From positions 62,001 through 126,000 of the forward strand of contig JABSOZ010000013.1 in NCBI GenBank assembly GCA_013215295.1: a stretch of 64,000 nt of DNA, written 5' to 3'. Position numbers and translations under genes: made by a program. The DNA comes from Colwellia sp. Its GTDB lineage: Bacteria > Pseudomonadota > Gammaproteobacteria > Enterobacterales > Alteromonadaceae. Below, piece by piece: positions 51,742 to 61,260 of the stretch (positions are counted from its first letter, which is position 1; every line of letters begins with the position of its first letter). The notes beneath the pieces are model-generated. The model was not told the DNA's origin, ran no database searches, and saw only the letters and a program-made list of their open reading frames with translations.

Positions 51742-54153
51742 TTATTTTATCCAAGCGTAACTAAATTTCATAAACACACTACGCTGGTTTTGTTCTAAGT
51801 CGCTAAATTCTTCTTCGGTATAACTACTGTCAGAATAACCTAAATAAAACACCGTTTGTGGATTCAACTTATAAGCATACAACAATTCAGTCGAAACGTT
51901 TTTACTGCTCTGTGTGATTTCTTCTGGTTTACTATAAACATAATTAGCCGCATTTCTGCTGGTATTATTATAAATAACACTAAATCGCAGAAAACTTAAC
52001 ACGTCGAACTGATAGGTTGCTCTGAAGTCGGTTAAACGTGCGTTGAAAACATTGTTACTCTTAATATTTATGTTGGGGTTAGTTGCATCTAATTGATTAA
52101 AGACATGCTTTATTTTTAACTCCAAGTGTTCATTTATGTTCCAGTTAATTCTAACTCGCCACTGTTTCGTTCGGCCAAGACGGTTGTTTCTATAATCAAT
52201 AGCATCGCCGTATTTAAAATGACTATTAAGGTATAACCCTAACATTGGTTTAAACTCACCAAAGAGTGAAAATTGGTTTTCTGTGAACAAGGTTGTATTG
52301 CCATCAATCGCTAAATTACTTTTATCGTCTCTTAAGCCAACTAAATCACGATTAGAATAAGAAAAGCGAAAATAAGAGTTCATGCTCGAACTCAGTTGAG
52401 CATTAATATCAAATTCTTTTTCAATGAGCTCATCATTGTCATTGTGCGTAATCTCCCAAGCAGAAAATATTTTAAATCGTGTCCACCAATCGCCAGGTTC
52501 TGCATACCATTTTCTGTCACCACCCACAGAGAAACGATTGTAGTCAACATTCGGAATGAATCCTAAATCTCCACGAAAACCAGCATCTTGCTTGTCATAC
52601 GTTACTCGGTAAAACCAATCTCTGTCATTGTGTACATAACTTGTTTTAAAGGCATTTCCGCTGAACTCATCTTCTTTTGAAGTACGCAAAACCTGTTCAT
52701 TGTAGTCACAATGCTCAAAGCTACAGTCAATGTTTTCTGGTGGAGCTTGGCAATTGTCAGAGTCATTTGAATCCTCAGAGTCATTTGATTCTTCAGGCTC
52801 TTCGGCATTACAAAATTGTTTAAATAAATCATCAGGGTATTCAGTTGTTGAATGCAGAGCTTGAAACTTAAATACGTCAGCAGTTGAAACTCTTATTCGA
52901 GTGTTCACACTGTGAACCACATTTTGATAATCTTCCGCAGTTCGAATAGTACTTACCGTTCCCATCGTAATGTCTTCATTGAAACTATAACGATAACGAA
53001 AGGCACTTGCTTTTGATTCGCCATCAATCGTTGCTATCGAAGATCCTCTGTTACCGGGGATCAAGATATTAGTACTATCATCATCTGTAACAAATAAACC
53101 GAAGGTATGGTTGTTTTCTCGACCCGTTAATTTAGCGCCATAGTTTGGCGCATTAATATTTCGGGTATAAATTAAATTATAATTTGAGTCAAAATAATCA
53201 GCGTTGTCTAAGAAAAAGGGTCTTTTTTCTTGGGTGAAGAGCGCAAAATTATTGTTAATGTTTAACTGAGCGTTATCTGTTTCAACCGTTGAAAAATCAG
53301 GATTTATGGTGACATTCAACAACCAGTCAGGTGTTATGCCCCAACGAACATCTAAACTCGTTTCTGTGTTGTCTTCACTGTGCCATTCATTATTATCTTT
53401 TTCTTCGTTAATACCAGTAACTAATGATGGCGTAATCGTTAAATTATCACCTTGTTTTGCTCCAGCAAATCCTTCAATAGTATGAAGCTGGCAAAGTTCA
53501 CAGCTGTTATCACGTTCGAGCCTGATGTTTGATAAACGGAAAAATTCATTTCGCGGATAAAAGCGCATTAACTCAATGCCCCAATCTTGAACTGATGATT
53601 TTTCAGCGAAATTAAGCATTCGAAGTGGCAAAGCCATTTCTACTATATAACCTTTCTCATTAATTTTTCCGGCACTGTCCCAAATACCATCCCATGAATC
53701 ACTCTCTCTTTTGGTGACTTCATTTTCGACACCATCAATCTGAGAACCCAAAGGATTTACCAGAAATCGATAGGCTGAACGTTGGTCGTTATAAGTATCA
53801 ATTTTTATTCCAACGATATCATCGCCCCAAGATTTGTCTCTATCTCGGTAAAAAGCTCTGATTTGACTTGGATCAGGGTCTTCTGCAATAAAGGCGATAT
53901 AAAAAGTGCCTCCATCTTCCATCAATAGCGCTTCCGTATGAACATGACTTGGAATGTTGTCGTATGGACGAGTAATATTATTAACGAGTATTTTCTTTGC
54001 ATGACGCCATTGCTCTTCGTCCAATTTAGCATCTATGGTTATTTTACCTGAAATTCTCGGGATTTCAGTTGACTGCTGCGCTGTTGCTTTAAAAGTGAAT
54101 GAAAATAATAAAGCGGAAATAGTCAAAATATGGTTGAATTTGACAGTGAACAT
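51742..54153 (-). CDS. DUF5916 outer-membrane-barrel-like protein (paralogue B) with acidic Cys-containing insertion
   Basis: 803 aa from ATG 54153, preceded by TGGAGC; the signal peptide is ILTISALLFSFTFKATA. The same architecture as paralogue A: a CBM9-like sandwich (ITIDAKLDEEQWRHA, FYIAFIAEDPDPSQI, YRFLVNPLGSQIDGVE), then DUF5916 (DVRWGITPDWLLNVTINPDFSTVETD, RPFFLDNADYF) and a barrel end FMKFSYAWIK. It differs by an insertion near residues 445-490 that is rich in Asp, Ser, Asn and Glu and carries five Cys (PEESNDSEDSNDSDNCQ and neighbours), likely an exposed loop. Paralogue A lacks it. Confidence 0.85.
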   Translation of the reverse strand: MFTVKFNHILTISALLFSFTFKATAQQSTEIPRISGKITIDAKLDEEQWRHAKKILVNNITRPYDNIPSHVHTEALLMEDGGTFYIAFIAEDPDPSQIRAFYRDRDKSWGDDIVGIKIDTYNDQRSAYRFLVNPLGSQIDGVENEVTKRESDSWDGIWDSAGKINEKGYIVEMALPLRMLNFAEKSSVQDWGIELMRFYPRNEFFRLSNIRLERDNSCELCQLHTIEGFAGAKQGDNLTITPSLVTGINEEKDNNEWHSEDNTETSLDVRWGITPDWLLNVTINPDFSTVETDNAQLNINNNFALFTQEKRPFFLDNADYFDSNYNLIYTRNINAPNYGAKLTGRENNHTFGLFVTDDDSTNILIPGNRGSSIATIDGESKASAFRYRYSFNEDITMGTVSTIRTAEDYQNVVHSVNTRIRVSTADVFKFQALHSTTEYPDDLFKQFCNAEEPEESNDSEDSNDSDNCQAPPENIDCSFEHCDYNEQVLRTSKEDEFSGNAFKTSYVHNDRDWFYRVTYDKQDAGFRGDLGFIPNVDYNRFSVGGDRKWYAEPGDWWTRFKIFSAWEITHNDNDELIEKEFDINAQLSSSMNSYFRFSYSNRDLVGLRDDKSNLAIDGNTTLFTENQFSLFGEFKPMLGLYLNSHFKYGDAIDYRNNRLGRTKQWRVRINWNINEHLELKIKHVFNQLDATNPNINIKSNNVFNARLTDFRATYQFDVLSFLRFSVIYNNTSRNAANYVYSKPEEITQSSKNVSTELLYAYKLNPQTVFYLGYSDSSYTEEEFSDLEQNQRSVFMKFSYAWIK

Positions 54154-54408
54154 TGGTGCTCCAAAACGACTAAATGTCTGCATAAAACGTATTATACAAT
54201 TTCGATCGTAAACTTATGCTATAAATTTTAACGGCGATGGTGAACAAAGTTACAATATCTGTCAAAGGAATTACGACAACTGGGGTGAGGAATAGGATCA
54301 ATGGTTTTTTCTAACATCTTTGACATGCTTGTAACAAAATAAATTTAACTCGAATCTATAAATATTCTACTGCATAATAGAAAAACCGTTATTTATTTTC
54401 TCACTATT

Positions 54409-55137
54409 ATGCCATTTACGCTACTCGATATTCTTGCTTTTCTGTGTTTTGTCACCTGTTGGACCGGTTACACTTGGTTTGCTCGTGTCAAAGCAAAAAA
54501 CACTAATTGCATTGCCAGATGCTTACATCAACATAGAATTCATTGGATGAACGAGTTGATAACCAGAGATATTCGCGTTGGTGATGCAGCACTGCTTGCC
54601 AATTTAGAACGAAACATCGCTTTTTTTGCTTCAACGACGTTATTGGTTTTAGCTGGTGTTTTAACCTTGTTTGCACAGGTTGACCGTTTAGAAGCGGTGA
54701 TTGCATCAATTCCTTATGCCGATTTCCCTAATCATGCGGCGATTCAATTAAAATTAGGTGTATTAGCGTTCATTTTTGTTATGTCATTCTTTCAATTTAC
54801 TTGGTCTATGCGTCAGTACGGTTTTTTAAACGTTATGATTGGTGCTGCGCCTTATGATCAATCAGGAACAGATGAAAACTTGCGTGCTTATGCGAAAGAA
54901 ATGGCAATCGTACAAGACCAAGCAGCACATTCTTATAACTATGGTTTACGTTCCTATTATTTTTCTATTGCTGCCATGTGCTGGTTTTTTCATCCGCTAT
55001 TATTAATTGTGGCCAGTTTGTTTGTTGTTTACACCTTATTTGACCGTGAGTTTAGATCTAGAGCGGTAAAAGCTATTACGTCAGCTCAAGAGTATCTACG
55101 AATAGATCAAGCAAAAAAATCAGGTCAAAAACATTAA
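54409..55137 (+). CDS. DUF599 membrane protein
   Basis: 242 aa with four hydrophobic segments (LLDILAFLCFVTCWTGYTWF, FFASTTLLVLAGVLTLFA, LGVLAFIFVMSFFQFTWSM, SIAAMCWFFHPLLLIVASLFVVYTLF). HRIHWMNELITRDIRVGDAAL, LLANLERNIAFFASTTL and the NVMIGAAP segment are typical of DUF599. Function unknown. It is the first gene of a four-gene operon; its stop shares one base with the next start. Confidence 0.85.
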   Translation: MPFTLLDILAFLCFVTCWTGYTWFARVKAKNTNCIARCLHQHRIHWMNELITRDIRVGDAALLANLERNIAFFASTTLLVLAGVLTLFAQVDRLEAVIASIPYADFPNHAAIQLKLGVLAFIFVMSFFQFTWSMRQYGFLNVMIGAAPYDQSGTDENLRAYAKEMAIVQDQAAHSYNYGLRSYYFSIAAMCWFFHPLLLIVASLFVVYTLFDREFRSRAVKAITSAQEYLRIDQAKKSGQKH

Positions 55138-55661
55138 TGGTCAAACATAACTATTCAGATTATTCCGTACAAGACTTTGACAATTTTGACTGTTTAAAAG
55201 TATCTAAATGGGTTTATCTATCTTTAGTCTTTATTTTACGGGGGTATGTCGTTTGGTTGATGTCGGTAACCAATATGAAAGACCGTGTTGGTATTATTCA
55301 GTGGATATATCCTGAAACCTCATTATTTTATTTAAGTCTAGGTTCTGGTGCATTTGGGGTGTTTATAGTGCTTGTACTTAGTCTACGTCGCCCTAAAGCC
55401 AATAATTGGATTAAAAGAAGTTGGAGTAATATGAAAGGTATTATTATTTTAGCCTTATTCTTTGATTTGATTATCAGTGTATGTGGATTTTTCTATTGGC
55501 ATTTATTGTCGTTAACCTGGCTAATTACTCAAGCTATTATTGTTGTAGGGCTTATAATAATGCTAAATGTCAGTAAAAGGTTTAGGATTAATATTGCTGA
55601 ATTTCCAGAACCTCTTCCAGAAGTTAAAAGAAAAAAAAGGTTTTTAAATAACAATGAGTGA
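55137..55661 (+). CDS. DUF2919 membrane protein (YfeZ-like)
   Basis: 174 aa. It opens YSVQDFDNFDCLKVSKWVYL and has four hydrophobic helices with the KDRVGIIQWIYPE and SLTWLITQAIIVVGLIIML segments known from DUF2919. The C-terminal 20 residues are charged (PEVKRKKRF). The start overlaps the DUF599 stop by one base and the end overlaps dnaQ by 8 nt. Function unknown; translation is probably coupled to both neighbours. Confidence 0.8.
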   Translation: MVKHNYSDYSVQDFDNFDCLKVSKWVYLSLVFILRGYVVWLMSVTNMKDRVGIIQWIYPETSLFYLSLGSGAFGVFIVLVLSLRRPKANNWIKRSWSNMKGIIILALFFDLIISVCGFFYWHLLSLTWLITQAIIVVGLIIMLNVSKRFRINIAEFPEPLPEVKRKKRFLNNNE

Positions 55662-56379
55662 TGAACAAGTCGTACATCCCGATGAAAGATTAATTATTCT
55701 AGATACAGAAACAACAGGTATCAACCCAAGGGAAGGGCATAGAATTGTTGAAGTAGGTTGCGTTGAGATGATCAACCGCCAGTTAACAGGGCGTAGTTTT
55801 CATGTTTATATTAATCCATTGTTTGAAATGGATCAGGAAGTCATAAATATTCATGGTTTAACCAATGAATTTCTTCGAGATAAACCGCTGTTTGCTCAAG
55901 TCGCTGATGACTTTATTGAATTCATCAAAGGTGCTCGCCTTGTTATCCATAACGCTAAATTCGATATCGGTTTTATGGATAATGAGTTTGCATTATTGAA
56001 GCGTAATATTCCTAAAACTCGAGACATGTGTACGGTCATTGATACTTTACATGTTTCAAAGGATGAATTAGGTTCACCAAAAACACTCGATTACTTAGCG
56101 CGATTTTATCGCGTTGATAAGCTTGTTGACCGTACCTATCATGGTGCATTAATTGATGCTCAACTTTTAGCTTTCGTTTACATTGAGATGACGCGTAAGC
56201 AGTCAGTCTTAAATTTATCAGCAGGGAGTGAATCAGGTGATAGTAATGCAATTCGTCGTATATCTTCTGATAGAAGAAAATTAAAGGTTATTCAAGCTTC
56301 TGCCGATGAACTCATTAAGCATGATGAAAGATTAGCTGTTGTTGCTGATAAAGGGAGCGAGCCAATATGGCCCAAATAG
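55654..56379 (+). CDS. dnaQ: DNA polymerase III epsilon subunit (3'-5' exonuclease)
   Basis: 241 aa. Exo I DTETTG (residues 13-18), Exo II in LVIHNAKFDIGFMDNE, and Exo III in the DEDDh arrangement YHGALIDAQLLAFVY with His and Asp are all present. It proofreads in the replicative polymerase core. The C-terminal ~60 residues would contact the alpha subunit. It lies inside an operon with two membrane-protein genes upstream and the TIGR03503 gene downstream, which starts within dnaQ (13-nt overlap). Confidence 0.95.
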   Translation: MSDEQVVHPDERLIILDTETTGINPREGHRIVEVGCVEMINRQLTGRSFHVYINPLFEMDQEVINIHGLTNEFLRDKPLFAQVADDFIEFIKGARLVIHNAKFDIGFMDNEFALLKRNIPKTRDMCTVIDTLHVSKDELGSPKTLDYLARFYRVDKLVDRTYHGALIDAQLLAFVYIEMTRKQSVLNLSAGSESGDSNAIRRISSDRRKLKVIQASADELIKHDERLAVVADKGSEPIWPK

Positions 56380-57677
56380 GTCAAAGTAAACCTTTTCTAT
56401 TTATAGTTTGTGTTTTCATGTCTATACAAAGTTATGGGCAACAAACGAAAGTGGATTATTACAAGTCAGATAATATTACCAATCAAATACCTTATTTTGA
56501 TAATCGTTTTAAAATAGATGCGATGCTTGAAGAAATAACCCTTTTGTTTTATCGAAAAAGTGGAACACCGCCTATTATACTTGTGAGGCCTGATGGTAGT
56601 AAATTAAAAATTAATAGTTTACCTAAAGATAAAATTACTTGGTTTGATGACCGCACTTTTGACCTCATTACGATTAAAAATCCCATGCCCGGTCCTTGGC
56701 AAGCTATTGGCGACATTGTCGCTGGAAGCCGTATTATGGTGGTCACAGAGGTCACTATTAAAGTGGAACCTCTACCTGAAATTATACTTTCTGGTGAAAC
56801 ATTAAAGGTTGAAGGTCGTTTATTTAATGGTGAACTCGCGATCGATGACCCGCTTTTTCGAGATGTCCTTCATCTAAATGTTGATTTTTACAGTACCAAT
56901 AATTCTGCGTTTGATAACTTTGGCGCTGAGCCAGTTAAAATTGCACAGTTTCGTGACGATGGCCGTGACTTAGATGAATATGCTAAGGATGGATTGTTCA
57001 CTGGAGAGTTTGTGCTTGATTTTGCACCAGGTGAATGGATACCTATTTATTATGTTCAAATGCCTATGGCGACTCGAGAGTTAAGGCAAAAGCCAATTAT
57101 CTTACAGAAAACACCTGTTGTTCTCTCTGTAGAGCCTGTTATCGAAGAAGGAAAGTCACATCGTGTTACTTTCTCTATTGATCCGACTTATGTTGATGTA
57201 GACAGCTTATTATTCCAAGGAAAAGTTATTTTGCCTGATCGTCAGGTCAGTCCATTTTCAATTATGGAAGGTTCGGGCAGCTCACGGGTACTTGAAATAG
57301 AATACACTGAATCAGGAGTTCACCGTGTACAAGTAAATGCCTTTGGTAAAACCATCGAAGGACGAGAGTTTCGTTTGGTATTGCCAGAGTTTACTTTTAA
57401 CGCCGAAAGTAAAGATAACTTATTAATGCCGACACTAGGTGCTAATGGTGAAGTCGTTTTACCTAGTTCAGAAAATGCTATTATTAATCAAATTAAATTA
57501 GCTGAGAAAAATTCTAGGCAATTAGCAATAGAATTAGAAGAAGCTAAAATAGCGCAAGAGATGGAAGCAAAAGAAAAAGAATTTCAAACTTATGTGATTA
57601 TTGGTGCTGCAAACCTAGGAATAATCTTGTTTGCTTTGATATTTTATTTTATATCTCGCCGTAGAAAGAGTAAATAA
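56367..57677 (+). CDS. TIGR03503-family membrane-anchored periplasmic protein
   Basis: 436 aa with an N-terminal signal (FLFIVCVFMSIQSYGQ) and a C-terminal transmembrane anchor (YVIIGAANLGIILFALIFYFIS) followed by RRRKSK. The periplasmic part is beta-rich (LLFYRKSGTPPIILVRPDGS, LITIKNPMPGPWQAIGDI, DDGRDLDEYAKDGLFTGEF), as in the family usually found right after dnaQ in Shewanella and relatives. A Glu/Lys helix precedes the anchor. Function unknown. It overlaps dnaQ by 13 nt. Confidence 0.85.
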   Translation: MAQIGQSKPFLFIVCVFMSIQSYGQQTKVDYYKSDNITNQIPYFDNRFKIDAMLEEITLLFYRKSGTPPIILVRPDGSKLKINSLPKDKITWFDDRTFDLITIKNPMPGPWQAIGDIVAGSRIMVVTEVTIKVEPLPEIILSGETLKVEGRLFNGELAIDDPLFRDVLHLNVDFYSTNNSAFDNFGAEPVKIAQFRDDGRDLDEYAKDGLFTGEFVLDFAPGEWIPIYYVQMPMATRELRQKPIILQKTPVVLSVEPVIEEGKSHRVTFSIDPTYVDVDSLLFQGKVILPDRQVSPFSIMEGSGSSRVLEIEYTESGVHRVQVNAFGKTIEGREFRLVLPEFTFNAESKDNLLMPTLGANGEVVLPSSENAIINQIKLAEKNSRQLAIELEEAKIAQEMEAKEKEFQTYVIIGAANLGIILFALIFYFISRRRKSK

Positions 57678-57847
57678 CAATGAATACTGCAATAAATACA
57701 GCATATTTCGAATGGAATTCCCCCGTATTGTACACCAAACGTGCATACAGTTAATTATATTAAAAAAGTGGTTGACTGCTCATCTTCTTAACCGTATTAT
57801 CTCCGCCGCATTCAACGACTTGTTGTTGTTTGCAGTGATTATGCAGC

Positions 57848-57924
57848 GGAGTGGTAGTTCAGTTGGTTAGAATACCGGCCTGTCACGCCGGGGGTCGCGG
57901 GTTCGAGTCCCGTCCACTCCGCCA
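57848..57924 (+). tRNA. tRNA-Asp (anticodon GUC)
   Basis: 77 nt with encoded CCA. Acceptor GGAGTGG pairs with CCACTCC; the anticodon loop CCTGTCACG gives GUC; the T-arm is GCGGGTTCGAGTCCCGT. Confidence 0.97.
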
Positions 57925-57965
57925 ACATTGTTTTTCACTTTCTGTATATTTCATATATACAGAAA

Positions 57966-58061
57966 AAAACTTCAAAACTTCAAAACTTCAAAACTTCAAA
58001 ACTTCAAAACTTCAAAACTTCAAAACTTCAAAACTTCAAAACTTCAAAACTTCAAAACTTC
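57966..58061. repeat. Perfect 12 x 8-bp tandem repeat (CAAAACTT)
   Basis: Unit TTCAAAAC repeated without interruption for about 96 bp, 42 nt after tRNA-Asp and ~200 nt before the acyl-CoA dehydrogenase gene. Unit length is not a multiple of three and the copies are identical, so slippage is expected. The frames that run through it are not genes. Confidence 0.95.
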
Positions 58062-58258
58062 ACTATTTTCTAGCTTTCATAGCACAAAAATAATATCTGT
58101 AATTTTTATTTATAAAGCTCATTATTGTTCTACGCTTAACTAAATTTTAGTCAGTGATGGTTATATTTGAAAAAAATAGTGGTACGACCAGTTGTTTTTC
58201 TGTTATATTCGAAAGTAGTTAACCATAAATATTATTATAAAAGCGTTGGGAGATAGCC

Positions 58259-60079
58259 ATGCTAAGTTATAAAGCACCGATCACAGACATTAAATTCTTA
58301 TTTGAAGATGTCTTTAATTTCTATGACCATTATCAGCAGTATCCAGAGTTTGAAGAAGCTACACCTGATTTGGTTGACGCTATATTTCAAGAGTGTGCAA
58401 AATTCTGTGAAAATGAATTATTACCATTAAATCAAAGTGGCGACAAAGAAGGTTGTACATTTGATAATGGTAAAGTAACAACGCCTAAAGGCTTTAAAGA
58501 AGCTTATCAGCAATATGTGGATGGTGGATGGCAAAGTCTATCCCACCCAGTAGAACATGGTGGGCAAGGTCTTCCTGCTTCGCTTGGCATGGTTAAATCA
58601 GAAATGATGGGTACAGCTAATTGGTCTTGGGCTATGTATCCTGGTTTAAGCCATGGCGCAATGAATACTGTGCAAGTGCATGGTAGTGAAGAACAAAAAG
58701 AAATATATTTAACTAAGCTTACTGAAGGCACTTGGACTGGCACCATGTGTTTAACTGAACCTCAATGTGGTACAGATTTAGGACAAGTTAAAACGAAAGC
58801 TGAGCCTAATGAAGACGGTACTTTTAACGTCAGCGGTACCAAAATATTTATTTCTGCAGGTGAGCATGATTTAACTGAAAATATTATTCATATTGTTTTA
58901 GCTAGATTACCTAATGCACCTAAAGGAACACGTGGAATATCCTTATTTATCGTTCCTAAAATGGCCGTTGATGAGCAAGGTAATGTGGGCGAAAGCAACA
59001 ATGTTACTTGTGGTTCTATTGAAGACAAAATGGGCATTAAAGCCAATTCTACCGCTGTTCTAAACTTTGATAATGCTAAAGGTGTCTTACTTGGTGAAGA
59101 AAATAAAGGCTTAGAATGTATGTTCACCTTTATGAATACCGCACGTGTTGGTACGGCTTTACAAGGTATTTGTGCTGCTGAACTTGCTTATCAAAATTCA
59201 TTGCTTTATGCAAAAGAACGTTTATCTATGCGTTCATTAACCGGGACTAAGAAACCTGAGTTAGTAGCCGATCCTATTATTGTTCATCCTGATGTTCGAA
59301 AAATGCTAATGACACAAAAAGCCATCACTGAAGGCGGTCGTGCCATGATCTATTATACAGCTAAGATAGTTGATGATATTGAAATGCAAAAAGACGAAAA
59401 ACAGCGACGTAGAGCCGATAATCGCTTAGGTTTTATCACGCCAATTCTAAAAGCATTTTTAACAGAGTTGGGATCAGAAAGCGCAAATCATGGTTTACAA
59501 ATTTTTGGTGGTCATGGCTTCATTAAAGAGTGGGGAATGGAGCAAATCGTCCGCGATACTCGAATTTCGACTTTATATGAAGGCACAACAGGTATTCAAG
59601 CACTTGATTTATTAGGACGTAAAATTTTATTAAATCGTGGTAAGTATTTAAAGCATTTTACTATGGAAATTTTAAGCTTTTGTAAAGACAAAAGTATGAT
59701 TTCGAGCAACCCTCACAAACGTCAAATGAACAAGTTTATTTGGCCATTGAGTAAAGCTGTAGCTAACTGGCAAAAAAATACGATTCGCTTGTCACTGAAA
59801 GCAAGGAAAAATCGCGATGTTGTAGGTTCAGCTTCGGTTGACTACTTAATGTATTCTGGTTATATCACTATGGCTTATTTCTGGGCACAAATGGCACAAG
59901 CCGCTTATGAAAAACTAGCGACAGATGTTGAAAACAGAGATTTCTACCGCGCAAAAATTAAAACGGCAGAGTTTTACTTTGAACGTATGTTGCCAAGAAC
60001 TAAATCGTTGGCGACAACAATGATGGCTGATCCTAAAACGTTAATGCAATTAGATGAAGAGTTGTTATCGTTTTTATAA
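58259..60079 (+). CDS. Acyl-CoA dehydrogenase, ~600-aa DmdC-like type
   Basis: 606 aa flavoenzyme. An N-terminal helical extension typical of the long type (YKAPITDIKFLFEDVFNF), then MCLTEPQCGTDLGQVKTKA with the FAD/substrate loop, TKIFISAGEHD, EDKMGIKANSTAVL, IFGGHGFIKEWGMEQIVRDTRISTLYEGTTGIQALDLLGRK with the catalytic Glu, and a ~130-residue C-terminal domain. This architecture is shared by 3-methylmercaptopropionyl-CoA dehydrogenase DmdC and long-chain paralogues, so the substrate is open. GGGAGATAGCC precedes the ATG. It is followed by a terminator and the TetR gene in convergent orientation. Confidence 0.9.
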   Translation: MLSYKAPITDIKFLFEDVFNFYDHYQQYPEFEEATPDLVDAIFQECAKFCENELLPLNQSGDKEGCTFDNGKVTTPKGFKEAYQQYVDGGWQSLSHPVEHGGQGLPASLGMVKSEMMGTANWSWAMYPGLSHGAMNTVQVHGSEEQKEIYLTKLTEGTWTGTMCLTEPQCGTDLGQVKTKAEPNEDGTFNVSGTKIFISAGEHDLTENIIHIVLARLPNAPKGTRGISLFIVPKMAVDEQGNVGESNNVTCGSIEDKMGIKANSTAVLNFDNAKGVLLGEENKGLECMFTFMNTARVGTALQGICAAELAYQNSLLYAKERLSMRSLTGTKKPELVADPIIVHPDVRKMLMTQKAITEGGRAMIYYTAKIVDDIEMQKDEKQRRRADNRLGFITPILKAFLTELGSESANHGLQIFGGHGFIKEWGMEQIVRDTRISTLYEGTTGIQALDLLGRKILLNRGKYLKHFTMEILSFCKDKSMISSNPHKRQMNKFIWPLSKAVANWQKNTIRLSLKARKNRDVVGSASVDYLMYSGYITMAYFWAQMAQAAYEKLATDVENRDFYRAKIKTAEFYFERMLPRTKSLATTMMADPKTLMQLDEELLSFL

Positions 60080-60131
60080 ACTTAAACTTAAACTTAAACT
60101 TTTGATTTAAACGTTTGCGAAAAAGTTATTA

Positions 60132-60164
60132 AAAAACCTTTTACGGGCATCGTAAAAGGTTTTT
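60132..60164. terminator. Bidirectional terminator after the acyl-CoA dehydrogenase gene
   Basis: AAAAACCTTTTACG-GGCAT-CGTAAAAGGTTTTT, perfect 14-bp stem. A copy of the short repeat TTCAGGATGAACGGT follows at 60168-60182, as behind the terminator at 1016-1043. Confidence 0.85.
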
Positions 60165-60270
60165 ATATTCAGGATGAACGGTGCTTCATACCCTTGGCCT
60201 ATTTAGGTAATATTGCTTCCATAATTTTAGCAACCGCAAATTTTATGTTTCAACTGTCTAAAGGGAAATG

Positions 60271-60939
60271 TCAGCCCTTTAAATTCATCATGTTTCCAAT
60301 GACTCGGTTTACTGTGGCATTAATTTTTTCTAGTAGAAATTCCTTATTGGGCATTGCTACGTTTCGATATTCAAGTTGCGTAAAGACAGTTAACATAATA
60401 TCAGCATCAATTTGCGGGGCACTCGAATTTAAAAGTTCACATAATCGAATATATGGAGCTAATAATGTTGTACGGTGCATCTCGGCTAAAGCGTGTAATT
60501 GTGGACTTACTTGCACTTCAGTGAATAATAATTGCTGAACGCTAAGTTCAACCGGAGAGTCAGTGATACTTTTAACGAGTTGTTGAGTAATCATATCTGA
60601 TAACTTATCGCGGAAGTTTTCTTTATCACTTATTTTGCGTAAATTAGTTTTATTTACACTACTTAATAAATCTATAGCAGGCTGCCAAGCTAAGCTTGTT
60701 TTTGCCGTGACTTGTGAAGAACATAAGGTAAACGCTTGATGAACCAGCTCTTGTATATCTTTAAAGTAGTACGTTGTAAGAGAAAGTTGAATATCAGCAT
60801 GTTTAGCAATTGCACGATGTGTAGTACCTTTTATACCATTTTTTGCTAATACCTCAGTTGCTGATTGCAATATGAGTAACCGAGTTTTTTCACCTTTGCT
60901 CCGTCGTTTTACTGTCGGACTTTCCTTAGTCAAAAACAT
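60271..60939 (-). CDS. TetR/AcrR-family regulator
   Basis: 222 aa. The N-terminal helix-turn-helix is intact: TRLLILQSATEVLAKNGIKG, then TTHRAIAKHADIQLSLTTYYF with the family's T..IA..A and TYYF helix. The C-terminal ligand domain is all-helical. It lies between two acyl-CoA dehydrogenase genes, so an acyl-CoA-responsive control of fatty-acid oxidation is a reasonable guess. The upstream GGCCATATAGTTTAAGTT region may hold its site. The start ATG is preceded by a weak ribosome site. Confidence 0.85.
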   Translation of the reverse strand: MFLTKESPTVKRRSKGEKTRLLILQSATEVLAKNGIKGTTHRAIAKHADIQLSLTTYYFKDIQELVHQAFTLCSSQVTAKTSLAWQPAIDLLSSVNKTNLRKISDKENFRDKLSDMITQQLVKSITDSPVELSVQQLLFTEVQVSPQLHALAEMHRTTLLAPYIRLCELLNSSAPQIDADIMLTVFTQLEYRNVAMPNKEFLLEKINATVNRVIGNMMNLKG

Positions 60940-61260
60940 ATCATTTAGGCCATATAGTTTAAGTTAACATAAATTTAACTTATTTTTTGAGCCAATTCAA
61001 TCAGCAAACGAAGAATATCGTAATATGTCTTTTTTTAAACTAGGACGTTATAGGGCGTTTGTATCGCTTTGGTTTTTTTTAGTGAAAGGATAAATGAGCC
61101 CAATGGTGCTATTAGGCTCATTTATGTTGAGGAATAACGCTTGATTCCTTGCTGAGACATCTATGCCATTTCGAATTCGTTCGTGCTTTTCGTCATTTTT
61201 TGTTACAAAACTCATCAGCACTTACTTTCATGTACAACGATATGACTCACTGGCGATGCC
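60940..61260. other. Gap between the TetR gene and fadE
   Basis: 321 nt. A hairpin AATGAGCC...GGCTCATT (61093-61122) lies about 140 nt after the fadE stop but has no T-run. No gene is visible. Confidence 0.4.

Noticed and set aside
57966-58061. CRISPR array
   Set aside because: The repeat is an 8-bp tandem without spacers and no cas gene is nearby.
57851-58143. ORFs of 80 and 71 aa over the tandem repeat
   Set aside because: They begin inside tRNA-Asp or just after it and consist mostly of translated 8-bp repeat.
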